NCBI GenBank assembly: GCA_020205615.1
Contig: CM035166.1
Span: forward strand, 85,640,862 to 85,704,861
Direction: 5' to 3'
Source of the DNA: Panax quinquefolius
Taxonomy: Eukaryota > Streptophyta > Magnoliopsida > Apiales > Araliaceae
DNA length: 64,000 nucleotides
Each line of letters starts with the position of its first letter. Positions within the stretch are counted from its first letter, which is position 1. The notes under the pieces were generated by a model, which was not told the DNA's origin, made no database searches, and saw only the letters and a program-made list of their open reading frames with translations. Shown here piece after piece: positions 23,190-35,010 of this stretch. Both the position numbers and the translations under genes were made by a program.

Positions 23190-24430
23190 CAACGCGTCAG
23201 CTACCACGTTCGCTTTTTCAGGATGGTATTGAATAGTGTGGTCGTAGTCTTTCAATAGCTCGAGCCAACGTCGCTGCCGCATGTTGAGTTCTTTTTGAGT
23301 GAAGAAATATTTAAGGCTTTTATGGTCTGAATATATCTCCACTTTCTCCCCAAATAGATAGTGCCTCTATATCTTTAGCGTAGAAAAGCATTGCCGCTAA
23401 CTCTAGATCATGAGTAGGATAATTCCTCTCATACTCTTTAAGTTGTCATGAGGCATAGGCTATGACTTTCCCACGTTGCATGAGAACACATCCTAACCCT
23501 TTTCCCGAAGCATCATTTGTAGATAACAAATCCATCCGTACCGGATGGTATTATTAGAACAGTGCGAAATGAGTCTCCTCTTAAGCTCTTGGAAACTCTT
23601 CTCGCATTCTTCGCTCCAAATGAATTTTGTATCCTTCCTAGTTAAATTTGGGTTAATGGAGTAGCGATTCGAGAAAACCCTTCCACAAATCTCGATAATA
23701 ACCACTAAGCCCAAAACCTACGACTTGATCACCGACTTCGGTTGCTCCCAACTTTGTATTGCTTTAATCTTCGCCGGGTCAACAGATACTCCATGTTTTG
23801 ACACCACGTGCCCAAGGAATGCTACTTCCTCAAGCCAGAACTCGCATTTCTTCAATTTGGCATATAGTTGGTTTTCACGAAGCCTTTGGAGTACCAGCTT
23901 CAAATGGTGCTCATGATCTTCACGACTTTTGGAATATATGAGGATGTCATCAATAAAGACAACAACAAACTGATCCAAATATTCCTTGAATACTCGGTTC
24001 ATCATATCCATGAAAGCCGCAGGAGCATTAGTTAGTCGAAAGACATGACTAAGAATTCATAATGCCCATCTAGGAGTTTACGAAGGCAATCTTTGGAATA
24101 TCCTCGATTCTAATCTTGGTGATGATATCCGTAAGCGAAGATCGATTTTGAAAAGAATTGTGCCCCTTAGAATCTGGTCAAACAAGTCATCAATACGAGG
24201 TAGAGGATACCTATTCTTGATGGTGACATGGTTCAATTCCGATAGTCAATACAAAGTCGCATACTCCGTCTTTCTTCTTTACTGAATAAAAGCAGGAGCA
24301 CCCCAAGGAGATGTACTAGGGACGAATGAAACCGATGTCCAACAATTCACGTAGTTGGACCTTTAACTCTGAAGTTCAATAGGAGCTATTCGATATGGGG
24401 TTTTAGAAATGAGCTTTGTACCGGGTTCAA
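23190..24430 (-). pseudogene. pol: D reverse transcriptase and RNase H (broken)
   Basis: The best segment, 23718-24011, contains [14 protein letters not shown] (the catalytic D-D pair) and [17 protein letters not shown]. Upstream pieces match 'RELN', '[10 protein letters not shown]' and 'FVKKKDG' only in shifted frames around 24050-24320. RNase H and the connection domain follow in 23493-23714 and 23190-23490, also shifted. The density of single-base shifts is much higher than in element A. Confidence 0.85.
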
Positions 24431-24539
24431 GATCAATAAAGAATTCAACTTCACGTTCGGGGTAGGCAGGGAAGTTCTTGAGAAATCGTCGAGAGAAAGT
24501 CAATAACAACAGGGAATATTATTCAAATTTGGCGTGTCT

Positions 24540-25010
24540 TTATTCAAATTCATAACATGGGCTAAGAAAGCTTGACATCCGTTTTTTCAATAAGCGAATA
24601 GCTTTATGATTAGATATAGCGGTGATTGATTTTAATGGTTTAGTTGCTTGAATTAAATACAACGGGTTGGTTAGGAATATGAAAACTAAAACCTTACAAA
24701 AATAATCAATTTTGGCATGATGAGTAGTTAACCAATCAATCCCTAAAATAACATCAAAAGCAAGTATCTTTAAAGAGATAAGGTCAACAGGTAAGGTAAT
24801 GGTGCCAACTTGAATCAAACAAGATTTATAAGCGAGTGGATGTGATGAAAGTTTCTCTAACGGAGTTTCCATGAGATAGGTCAAAGTCTAATTTCTCTCG
24901 AGTCAAGTTTAAGCGTTGAGCACATGCGGGAGAGATAAATGAATGGGTAGCACCGGTATCAAGTAAGGTATAAACTTTGCAAGAATTTATAAATAGCTTA
25001 CCGTGATCAC
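24540..25010 (-). pseudogene. pol: D aspartic protease
   Basis: Minus strand LLDTGATHSFIS at about 24940-24975 is the retropepsin active site. After a frame change, 24540-24884 contains FDVILGIDWLTTHHAKID, the second conserved protease block. The family role is polyprotein cleavage. Confidence 0.87.
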
Positions 25011-25129
25011 CTCATTTGGGTTCCTCGCATTTTGACCGATCACAACAAAAGCGCTCTTCCGGAACCGATTGACTTTGACTTTTACTGGGGACGATCTTTT
25101 GAGTCACCGTCCCCATTGAACTAGGTTTC

Positions 25130-26260
25130 GCTACCATACAATCTCGGCGATATGTCCTTCCTTTCCACAATTATAGCATACCTTGAAGCTGTTGTGGGCA
25201 GTTTGGTGATATGTCCCTCTTTTCGCATTTATAGCATATAATGGGTGGTCGTTCTCCTCCCTTAGAACCGATTCTTTCAGAAGCCTTGACATCGTCTTCA
25301 CATGGTCGTTGTTAAATCTCCTCTTTTAAAATCTCCTCCGACTCGCTTCTTCTATTTTCATGGCCATGATTACCACGAGTGGTTACCATTTTTGTCCAAA
25401 TCTGTTTCTTTCTCCATTTGGTTATCATTATTACATTGTTGATCGCTATCTCTGCAGTGCGATCCACGGTTATGGTCCCTCTGTTGAACATACTCGTTAT
25501 CTCGCTCTAACAATTGAGCCACATTAACAACATCTGAATAGAGAAAATTTATGAGAAATGAGATATTGTCGTATCTTAGGGTTTCAAACCTCTCGAAACA
25601 TCCGCGTCATCGTTCCTCATTCTCCACCAAATGAGGTGCAAACTGGATAACTCTGCAAACTTTGCCTCGTCTTTGAGACACCGCCATCGTTGTTGTTTTG
25701 TTCTAATCGATGAACTCCACTTCCTTCATATGATGAACACTTTCGAGGAAAGTATTTGTCATTAAATAATTTCGAAATGTCTCCCAAGACATCTTGAGTC
25801 TTGGTTTGGATGGGTGCGCTTCGAGACTCCCACCGAGTGAGTCGCCTCGCATTACGGAACATAAAGGTGGCGAATGGAACCTTACGTTTCTCCGTGCATC
25901 CCAAGACATCTAATAACTTGGTAATTTGCTTGACCCATGTTTCCGCCATGATCGGATCTGGCTTTCCCTTAAATTACAGTGGTCCCTGACTCTTTGAAGC
26001 TGCTTGTTTTGTGACAACCCGTGAATTGCTATCATTTCCTCCTCGTATTTTGAACACGAGTCTCCTAAATGCGATTTTGCATGAGCGCAAAAAGCTTCTA
26101 AACATCCCTCGTTCATCATCGCTTTCGGTGGTGTTGTTCACGGGAGGAACATTGCCCGACTGTTACACGTTCTCCTCATTGGTGAGTCTGAGCGTCTCCA
26201 TGGTCTCATTTCCATTGTTAATATTCTCGATTCGACATTCTCAAATCTTTGTCATAAAAA
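25130..26260 (-). pseudogene. gag: D gag
   Basis: Capsid and nucleocapsid region. 25617-25949 has WVKQITKLLDVLGCTE and PFATFMFR, a capsid block shared with E. The zinc knuckle CYNCGKEGHI lies near 25150-25185, with a second broken one (CYKCEKR) beside it. Several shifts separate the pieces. The start codon is not certain. Confidence 0.8.
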
Positions 26261-26411
26261 ACAAGGGTTAATTAAGGAAATCAATATATCACATAATATC
26301 CTATATCTTGACCAACTAACAAATAAGCTTAGGTAGGACACACTAGCGAAGGATTTACTCGTTTCTCCCCTCTAGTTCTATTCTAGATCTCGCTTGGAGA
26401 TCATATCCTAA

Positions 26412-26423
26412 GCTCGATACCAA
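26412..26423 (-). other. D primer-binding site
   Basis: Minus strand TGGTATCGAGC directly after the LTR. The related G element has TGGTATCAGAGC, the initiator tRNA-Met complement, so the D site appears to lack the A of CAG. Confidence 0.8.
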
Positions 26424-26425
26424 GC

Positions 26426-29030
26426 TGTGGCGCCCCCAAAATAGGTATACATCACCCATTCGAGTTGTCAATATATGATGCGAAACAACTACAACTTTAT
26501 TATTACAACAAGAAAGCTGTGAGTTTGAATACAAATATTATCTTCTAGACAATATCTATACTCAAATAAATCCTCATCACATTTATTGATACATTATTTT
26601 ACAAAAATGGTGAGGACTACTAAACAACTCTCTCTAGAACCTTCATTTCCATACCCCCAGCTGCGTACTCATTATATTCCGCCTCACGAGAAGAAAAATG
26701 GAACAAAAAGGAAAAGGGTGAGATTAACTAGCCCGATAAAGAATATTACTAAAGAATATATACAACAAATTATCGTTAGTCTTCAACGAGGAAAAATCTA
26801 ATAGAATCTGATAGACAACAAATTTTAAATCAATATTCGCAATTGAAATAATAATTCATTAGAAGAACTAAGTAGAGAATGCAAACTACTATCTTCTATA
26901 TATGAATTTAAAAGTTCATAAATCTATCTTTTATCCCCTGTAACATCAATCAACATACATCTGGAATCAAAAATTCATCTTTGCACTACAGGCCAAAGAT
27001 ATTCATCAGTTGGTCATGTTCATCTAAACACCTGTTCATCTTTGCACTACGGCCAAAGATATTGTTTAGAAATCATTCATCTTTGCATTGCAGGCCAAAG
27101 ATATTCCATAATATCATCATTTAAGACTGAAGATGATGAAAAATATTTTTAAAGAAACGAATCCAGTGAAACAAAATGACAAGGATTAAGGATTAAGGAT
27201 TCGTACTTTGTTTTATCCACGTCCAAAAATACCTCAAAAATAATTACGGTGGTGTAAAATTCAAGAATGATCAAAACATGGATACAATCAAAGCTAGTAT
27301 CCGAGAATAGATATTTTAGACGAAAAGAAAATTTTTATTTTTAGATGAATAATAGTACCGTATTAAGTAAATAGTGTCAGTATCGTGAATAGTCAGTGCA
27401 GATATCGTGAATAGTAACTCGACACCAAAAGTTCCAAATTTGATAAAAACTTCAGATCAATATTTCAACATAATGATATTGAAGAAATAATATCATTACG
27501 AGAAAAAAAAATATCCCTTACCTCGAAGATTAGTATTTCTACGGAATCTGGGGTATAGTCTTGAAGGGAACTTGCACTGAATCTAACAATACTCAAAGTA
27601 TACTCAAAATACTCACAAGAATAACTCGATAATATAGAGAGAAAACTTTAGTTTACGGTGTGATTTTCAATTCTAACCTAAGCACCTATTTATAGGAAAA
27701 TGCTTAGAACACAAAGCGAGAAAATTTAATAAAATATTAATATATATTATAAATTTCTTAGCCCATCTTTGAAGATCTGATTTCAGCAATTAATATCACA
27801 TGTTAGCCCACTTAAATGCAAAAAATGTTTTTCTTTAAAATAATAATTAAAACTTCCAAAAATCAATTATTTTGAGACTTGAACTTCAATAATTCACAAT
27901 AAATAGCCCTTTTATCAGAAAATTTGAATCTCGTTTCTTTTTATAGGAAATTCAATTCTCTACAACTTTGCGGAAGAAAGTTTTTCCAAATTCTAAAGCT
28001 GAAATTGGCCCGAAATCCACAAGCAGGCGATTTTACAATTTATAATCAAATTTCGGTCGATAAATGGGGTCCAGAGCATGTTTAACATGTTTTAAACATT
28101 TATTGCAACAAAAATACTCTTCCTCCTCGTATACTCATATATCCCACATTCGTTGTAAAAATATCACCATTATTATATTATTAAAATATAATAATATATT
28201 TAAATGAATTATTTTATCGAGAAAAAAGATAAAATTTCAATTTTCAACAATTGTCACATTAAAATTTTCTCCATCTATATCCACATAAAATCAATATTTT
28301 TCTCATCATATGAATCAATAATTAATTATTCACAAATAATATTACGAGAATCTGATATTGATGACAGGCGGTTCGAGGAAGAGGGGCTTTCAATAAGAAT
28401 TTCTCTTACTTGCTTGCGCAATTAGGTGACCAAACCTCTCCTTAGACGAACTTTCTAGACATTGCCAATAATGTTATCTAATAATATTATTCGGATAATA
28501 TGAATTATTGCTTCGATAATGAAAAATCTTTGTGTAATGACAATTTATGAAACAACAATGACAATATAAAATATCAACACAACAATTATTAAATCAATAA
28601 AATCTTTGAGCATTAATTCTTTGTAACCATTATTGAGTAGTGCCTTCTTACGTAAGAATCAATAATTGGTGCAATATACAGGTGTCTCTTGTGTTTTAAC
28701 CAAGAGTATTTTAACGGTATTACTTGATAACAACAACTATTGCTATTTTTAAACAACTTATATTTGTGCGTTTTCTTCATCAATCGCTTTAGTTATGGGG
28801 CCCACACATGGGCTGCTGTGTGTAAATACGAATATTCCCAAGCGATACGAATATTCCACGACCAAACGAATATTCCCAAACAACAATGAATACTTTATAA
28901 CCACTTGCTTATTTTGAAATATTTGCGTATTTTACCCCTAACTATCCACATTAATCAAATCAACCCTTACTATTTCAAAATAATAAATAGAGAAAATTAA
29001 ATTTCATTAATAATAAGTTGGGGTCTTACA
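26426..29030 (-). repeat. D 5' LTR
   Basis: Starts TGTAAGACCCC at 29030 on the minus strand and ends GGCGCCACA at 26426. TATAAATAG is at 27686-27694, and a splice-donor-like CGAG|GTAAGGG is at 27521. Compared with the 3' LTR, many differences fall on CAG or CTG. Confidence 0.93.
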
Positions 29031-29711
29031 GCCAGGGAGGCCTGACCTTCATTGATGTGTACTTCACCGTCGGATGAAAACCCTGTGGTATAAACTGCCA
29101 AAGTTGCTTGACCTTCGCTGACGTGTGAATTTATAGTTGATACTTTGTGAGTAGATTGTCAAGGTTGCTTGACCTACGCTGATGTGTGAATTAACAGAAT
29201 ATTGCGTTGTGACCCCCGCCGGGGATCCGCTGGGGAATATGAGTAATCGAGCATAAAATCCTCGAATAGCTCTCGAGCTTCGATAGGTTTAATCGCCATC
29301 GGCTGAGATATTGTCAAGGCTGTTTGACCTTCATTGATATGTGTGTCAACGACTGAATGTGCACTTAAATCCCCTGCCGGGGCCTCACGTTGTAACCCCC
29401 ATCGGGGATCCACGTTGTAACCCCCGTCGGGGATCCACGTTGATCTTTTTAGGGTAATGACCCGGAGTTGGTGGCATTGGACCTATATAAAGTATTTCCG
29501 GATGTGATTTGTAACAAATGAGATCATCGGCAGGGTATACCTTGTGTTCGGGTGACCACCAATGATTGATGTACAGATTCAAGGTTTTATCTAAGAAGAC
29601 CAGGATTGTAAGCTGTTTTGCTCAATCGTGTAGCATTTTTATTCCCGATTTGACCTTTCTAGTTTGTGAGAACTCCTTTGCAACTTGAACTGGACCGAGC
29701 CGGAGGGGTGG
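29031..29711 (-). other. B 3' region between D and E, with short repeats
   Basis: Remains of B. Four diverged copies of 'ttgaccttcgctgatgtgtgaatt' occur at about 29045, 29108, 29168 and 29320. Another 25-bp unit around ACCCCCRTCGGGGATCCAC occurs at about 29211, 29393 and 29418 (variant at 29370). On the minus strand the second unit reads DPRRGLQR-like peptides in short frames, but no conserved protein is recognised. CCCC/GGGG arms make each unit a small hairpin. Confidence 0.65.
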
Positions 29712-31051
29712 TGTAAGACCCCGAAATTTTTTTAAATAAAAAGGAATTTCCTTTATTTATTATTTTGAAATAGTAAGGGTTGATTTGATTAATGTGGATA
29801 GTTAAGGGTTAAATATGCAAATATTTCAAAATAAGCAAGTGGTTATAAAATATTCATTGTTGTCGGGGAATATTCGTTTGGTCGTGGAATATTAAATGCG
29901 GTCGGGGAATATTAAATGACGGCCAGCCTGTGACCACAATGTGGGCCCCCACTGAAAGCGATTGGATGAAAAAGCGACAAATATAAGTTGTTTTTAAATA
30001 ACGGCGTAGTTATTACAGATTATCTTGTTGGAATACCCGGTGGTTAAAACACACTAATACGCGTTGTTGAGCGGTAGCACGGTATTGCACCAATTATTGA
30101 TTCTTACGTGAAGGCTTTACTCGATAATGGTTACGATAATTAATTCTTATTCGATATTTTATTGAGTTAATAATTCTTTGCGTTGATATTTTATATTCTT
30201 TGTTGTTTGATAATTGTCATTACGGATTATCTTTCATTATCGAAACAATAATTCATATTATCCGAATAATATTATTAGATAACATTATTGGCAATGTCTA
30301 GAAAGTTATCTACAGGAGAGGTTTGGTCACCTAATTGCGGCCATGAAGAAGAAATTCTTATTGGAAAGCCCCCTCTTTCACAGGAGCGCTGGTTGTCAAT
30401 ATTGTGATTACGTAATATTATTTGTGAATAATTAATTATTGATTTATATGATGAGGAAAATATTGATTTTATGTGGATATAGATGGAGAAAATTTTAAAA
30501 TGACAATTGTTGAAAATTAATATTTTATCTTTTACGATAAAATAATTCATTTAAATATATTATTTTAATAATATATTAAGCGGTGATATTTTTACAATGA
30601 ATGTGGGATATATGAGTATATGAGGAGGAAGAGTATTTTGTGGCATTAAATGTTTAACACATGTTTTGTGTGTTGGTGGACACAATTATTGGTAGAAATT
30701 TGATTATAGCTTGTAAAATTACCCGTTTGTGGATTTGGTCAATTGCTATTTGGAATTTGGAAAAACTTTCTTCTGCAAAGTTGTAGAGAATTGAATTTCC
30801 TATAAAAACTCACGAGATTGAATTTTCTCGATGAAAGGGCTATTTATTATGAATTATTGAAGTTCGAAGCTCAAAATAATTGATTTTGGAAGTTTAAAAT
30901 ATTTAAAATTAGAAAAACGTTTTTTCTTATTTTTTTCTAGAAGGTGGCATGTGTTTGATGGCTGAAATCAGATTCTAGACATGTGTAGAAAATAATATAA
31001 TTATATTATTAATTTATTAAATTTTCTGCTTTGGTGTTCTAAGCAATTTCC

Positions 31052-31060
31052 TATAAATAG
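31052..31060 (+). promoter_or_regulatory. TATA box of E 5' LTR
   Basis: TATAAATAG in CCTATAAATAGGGTGCTTAG, conserved in D (27686-27694), in the E 3' LTR (37832) and, in shorter form, in G (62686) and H (60554). The donor-like GTAAGG is about 180 nt downstream. Confidence 0.75.
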
Positions 31061-31791
31061 GGTGCTTAGGTTAGAATTGAAAATCACACCAGAAACTGAA
31101 GTTTTCTCTCTCTATATTATCGAGCGTATTCTTGTGAGTATTTTGAGTATACTTTGAGTATTGCTATATGGTGCAAGTCCAAGTCATAGCCTATATCCGG
31201 TGTTTCAGCTAGAAGTACTGATCTTTCGAGGTAAGGGATATTATTTTTTTTTTCGTAATGATATGATTTCTTCAATATCATTATACTGAAATGTTGATCT
31301 GAAGTTTTTATCAAATTTGGAACTTTTTCATGTCGGGGTTACTATTCATGAGTTACTATTCATGAGTTACTATTCACGAGTTCTTATTCATGAGTTTCTT
31401 ATTCACGAGTTCTTATTCACGAGTACTATTCATGAAGCGTGAAGATGTTTTTTGTGGAATTTCTATCTTTTGGTGTCTGAGTTACTATTCACGTATACGG
31501 CCACTATTCACGATATCTGACACTATTCACGTTATACGGTACTTATTCATAGAAAAATAAAATTTCTTCTTTTCGTCCAAAACATCTATTACGGATACTA
31601 ACTCGATTGTATCCATGTTTTGATCATTCTTGAATTTTACACCACTATGATTATTTTTGAGGTATTTTTTGGGCGTGGATAAAACCCAATACGAATCATT
31701 AATCCTTAATCCTTGTCATTTTGTTTCCTTTGGATTCGTTTCTTAAAAATATTTTCATCATCCTCGGTCTTAAATGATGATATTATTGAAT

Positions 31792-31975
31792 ATCTTTGGC
31801 ACTGTAGGTCAAAGATGAATGATTTCTGAAGAATATCTTTGGCTGTAGTGCAAAGATGAGCAGTGTTGAGATGAACATAATGGATTGATTAATATCTTTG
31901 GCTGTGAGTGCAAAGATGAGCAGTGTTTAAATGAACATGACCGGTGATGAATATCTTTGGCTGTAGTGCAAAGAT
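31792..31975 (+). repeat. Four ATCTTTG/CAAAGAT hairpins in E leader
   Basis: Stems ATCTTTG and CAAAGAT enclose a loop close to GCTGTAGTG at 31792-31816, 31834-31857, 31894-31917 and 31953-31975. The last three repeat at about 60-bp intervals. The same set is in the E 3' LTR (about 38565-38755) and in D. Confidence 0.85.
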
Positions 31976-32547
31976 GAATATTTGATTCGGATGCATATTG
32001 ATTGATGTTACGAGGATAAAATATTGATGATGGATCGTTAAATTCATAGATTATAGTAGATTTCATTCTCTACGTAACTCTTCTATGAATTATTATTTCA
32101 TTGCGAATATTGATCTGAAACTTGTTGTCTATTGTATTCTATCAGATTTTTCCCTGTTGAAGACTAACGATAATTTGTTGTATATTATCTTAGTCATAAT
32201 ATTCTTTACTGGGCTAGTTGAGCTCACCCTTTTCCTTGTTGTTCCATTTTTCTTCTCGGGGAGGCGAGAATGTAGCGAGTACTAGAGTGGGGTATGGAAT
32301 GAAGGTTCTAGAGAGAGTTGTTTAGTAGTCCTCACCATTTTTGTAAAATAATGAATCAATAATTATGATGGGGATTTATTTGCGTGTGGATATTGTCTAG
32401 AAGACAATATTATATTTAAACTTCACAGTATATATTGTCGTATTTCACACGACATTTGTATTATTGAAGTTGTAGTTTGCTTCTTGTACCATGTATTTGG
32501 CGACTCAGAATGGGTGTTGTGTATACCTATTTTGGGGCGTCGCCGGT

Positions 32548-32558
32548 TGGTATCGAGC
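32548..32558 (+). other. E primer-binding site
   Basis: TGGTATCGAGC, the initiator tRNA-Met type site with the same missing A as D. Confidence 0.8.
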
Positions 32559-32711
32559 TTAGGGATATGATCTCTGGCGGAGATCGGGAATAAAACTAGG
32601 AGGGAGGCGAGTAAATCCTTCGCTAGTGTGTCCTACCTAAGCTTATTTGTTAGTTAGTCGTTATATAGGGATATTATGTGATATATTGATTTCCTTAATT
32701 AACCCTTATTT

Positions 32712-33837
32712 TATGGCGATGATTTGAGAATGTCGATTGAGAATATTAACGATGGAGTAAATGAGACCGTGGAGATGCCTGTACTCACCAACGAGGAGAA
32801 GCGTGCAACAGTTTGGTAATGTTCCTCCTGTGAACAACACCCTTTGGCGAGATGATGAGCGAGGGATGTTTAGAAGCTTTTGCAGTTCATGCAAAATCGA
32901 GACGAGGAGACTCGTGTTCAAAATATAGGAGGAAATGATAGCAATTCACGAGTGGTCACGGCCAAGCGGTTCAAAGAGTTGGGACCACCGAAGTCTGGGA
33001 AAGCCGGATCCGATTAAGTGAGAGGCGTGGGTCAAACAAATTACCAAGATATTCGATGTCTTGGGATGCACGGAGGAACAGAAAGTTCCATTCGCCGCCT
33101 TTATGTTCCGTGGCGAGGCAGATTACTGGTGGGAATCTGTGAAGCGTACCCATCCATTTGCACTCAGCATGTCATGGGAGACGTTTGAAGCAGTTCAATG
33201 ACAAGTACTTCCACGAAAGTATTCGGCTATATATGAAGGAAGTGGAGTTTATTAGACTAGAGCGAGAATAACATGGCGGTGTCCCGACGAGGCGAAGTTA
33301 GCGGAGTTATCGAGTTTGCACCTCATTTGGTGGAGAATGAGGAACGTATGACGCGGATGTTTCGAGAGGTTTGAAACCCGACATACGTCAATATCTCATT
33401 TCTCATAAATTCTCTCTATTCAGATGTTGTCACAACAGGCTCGGTTGTTAGAAGCGAGATAACGAAATACGTTCAACCGAGGGACCATAACGAGGATCAT
33501 ATCAAGATAGCGATCATCGAATAACGATAACCAACGGAGAAAGAAGAATACAGACAAAGGCGGTAACCACTCTGGTGGTAATCGTGGCCATGAAAATAGA
33601 AGAAGCGAGTCGGGAGGAGATTTTAAAAAGAGGAGATTCAACAACGACCATGTGAAGACGTCAGTGCCGGCAGCAACTGGTTTTAAGGGAGGAGAACGAC
33701 CACCGGTCGTATGTTACAAATGCGGGAAAGAGGGACATATCAGCCCAAACTGCCCACAACAGTTTAAGGTATGCTATAATTGTGGAAAAGAAGGACATAT
33801 CGCTTCGAGATTCAGACGATATCGAAACCTAGTTTAA
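32712..33837 (+). pseudogene. gag: E gag
   Basis: Plus-strand capsid and nucleocapsid in several frames. Matches to D gag include KQITKIFDVLGC (about 33037) and ADYWWESVKR (about 33120). 33652-33837 is open and holds two zinc motifs, CYKCGKEGHISPNC and CYNCGKEGHIASRF. The second lacks its final Cys at the expected position. A role in RNA packaging is known for the family. Confidence 0.82.
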
Positions 33838-33959
33838 TGGGGGACGGTGACTCAAAAGATTTGTCCCGGAAAAGTCAAAGTCAACGATTCCGGAAGAGCG
33901 TTTGTTGTGACCGGTCAAAAAATGCAAGGAACCCGAACGAAGTTAGTACGGGTTAGTTA

Positions 33960-34445
33960 ATTATAAATTCTTGCGAAGTTTATACCTTACTAGATCCCAG
34001 GTTCTACCCATTCTTTTATCTCTCTTGCTTGCGCTCAACGTTTGAACTTGACTACGGAGAAATTAGACTTTGACCTATTTATGGAGAATCCGTTAGGAGA
34101 AACTTTCATTACATCTGTTGTTTAGAAATCTTGCTTGATTCAGTTGGCACTATCACATTACACGTTAACCTTATTTCTATAGAGATATTTGTTTTGATGT
34201 GATTTTAAGGTTAACTACTCATCATGCCAAATTGATTATTTTCGTAAGGTTGTTAGTTTTCATATTCCTAAGCAACTTTGTTATTGAATTCAAGCAATCA
34301 AACCATTGTAGTCAAACATTTTCATATCAAGCCATGAAGTCATTCGTTTATTACGGATGTCAAATTTTCTTAGTCCATGTTATGGATTTGAATAAAGACA
34401 CGTCAGATTTGAATAATATTCCTGTTGTTATTGATTTTTCCTGAC
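33960..34445 (+). pseudogene. pol: E protease
   Basis: Active-site region near 33985 reads YTLLDP followed, out of frame, by THSFIS. D has LLDTGATHSFIS at the same place, so the catalytic triplet is damaged here. The later TTHHAKLI block (about 34200) and IPVVIDFS follow. Confidence 0.75.
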
Positions 34446-35010
34446 GTATTTCCTGAAGAATTTCTTGGCTTACTCCCAAAGCTTGATATTAAATTTTGTA
34501 TCGACTTTGAACCCGGTACAAAACTCATTTCTAAAATCTCATATCGAATGGCTCCTATTGAACTTCAGGAGTTAAAAATTCAACTATAGAATTTGGTACC
34601 TGAGCCTTTATCTTGTGACTTCCTTTGTGGAATTCACCTAAGCCAAACTCTCTGTAGGGGACGTCATATTCGTGCGATAGTAAACTGATAGGTGTCATTG
34701 TGACGTGCTTATCCAAGATTGGGATATGAGTCACGATTGAGAGCAACCTAAGTCGATGAATTGAAATACGTAGCTTTTCAGGCTTAGTTGGTTATTATCG
34801 GAGATTCGTTGAAGGATATTCTCGAATCGCTATTCCATTAACGCAGCTGACTCGTAGAGATACAAAATTCGAATGGAGCAAGGAATGTGGGAAGAGCTTC
34901 AAGAACTCAAGAGGAGACTCATTTCAAAGACATTTTCTGATCATGCCATCCTGGAAAAGCGAACGTGGTAGCTGACGCGATGAGTAGAAGATCATATGTG
35001 GGAACGAGTG
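34446..35010 (+). pseudogene. pol: E RT/RNase H remnants with two deletions
   Basis: The linker ([18 protein letters not shown] and YRMAPIELQEL) is followed at about 34590-34735 by sequence that does not match RT. Homology resumes inside the connection (EQPKS- and GYYRRF-equivalents, 34742-34930). It then jumps at about 34930 to the RNase H end ('cctggaaaagcgaacgtggtagctgacgc', 34950). The catalytic RT motifs and most of RNase H are absent. Confidence 0.8.

Larger units (their letters stand above)
19048..29030 (-). mobile_element. Element D: chromovirus-type Ty3 retrotransposon
   Basis: Full-length insertion with two LTRs (19048-21655 and 26426-29030) and flanking 5-bp duplication gccgg/gccag. 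Minus-strand order: PBS, gag, protease, RT, RNase H, integrase, chromodomain-like end, PPT. It belongs to the same family as E, inserted in the opposite direction 681 bp away. Frames are heavily interrupted. Confidence 0.93.
29712..32545 (+). repeat. E 5' LTR
   Basis: Starts TGTAAGACCCCGAAATTTTT. The end next to the PBS reads gcgtcgccg instead of gcgtcaca, so it is placed only to within a few bases. TATAAATAG is at 31052-31060, CGAG|GTAAGGG at 31231. A run of TACTATTCACGAG-type repeats lies at about 31336-31560, and four hairpins at 31792-31975. Confidence 0.92.

Noticed and set aside
29174..29582. Short minus-strand frames with DPRRGLQR repeats as a small protein gene.
   Set aside because: They follow from the 25-bp DNA repeat. 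No start context or conservation argues for translation.
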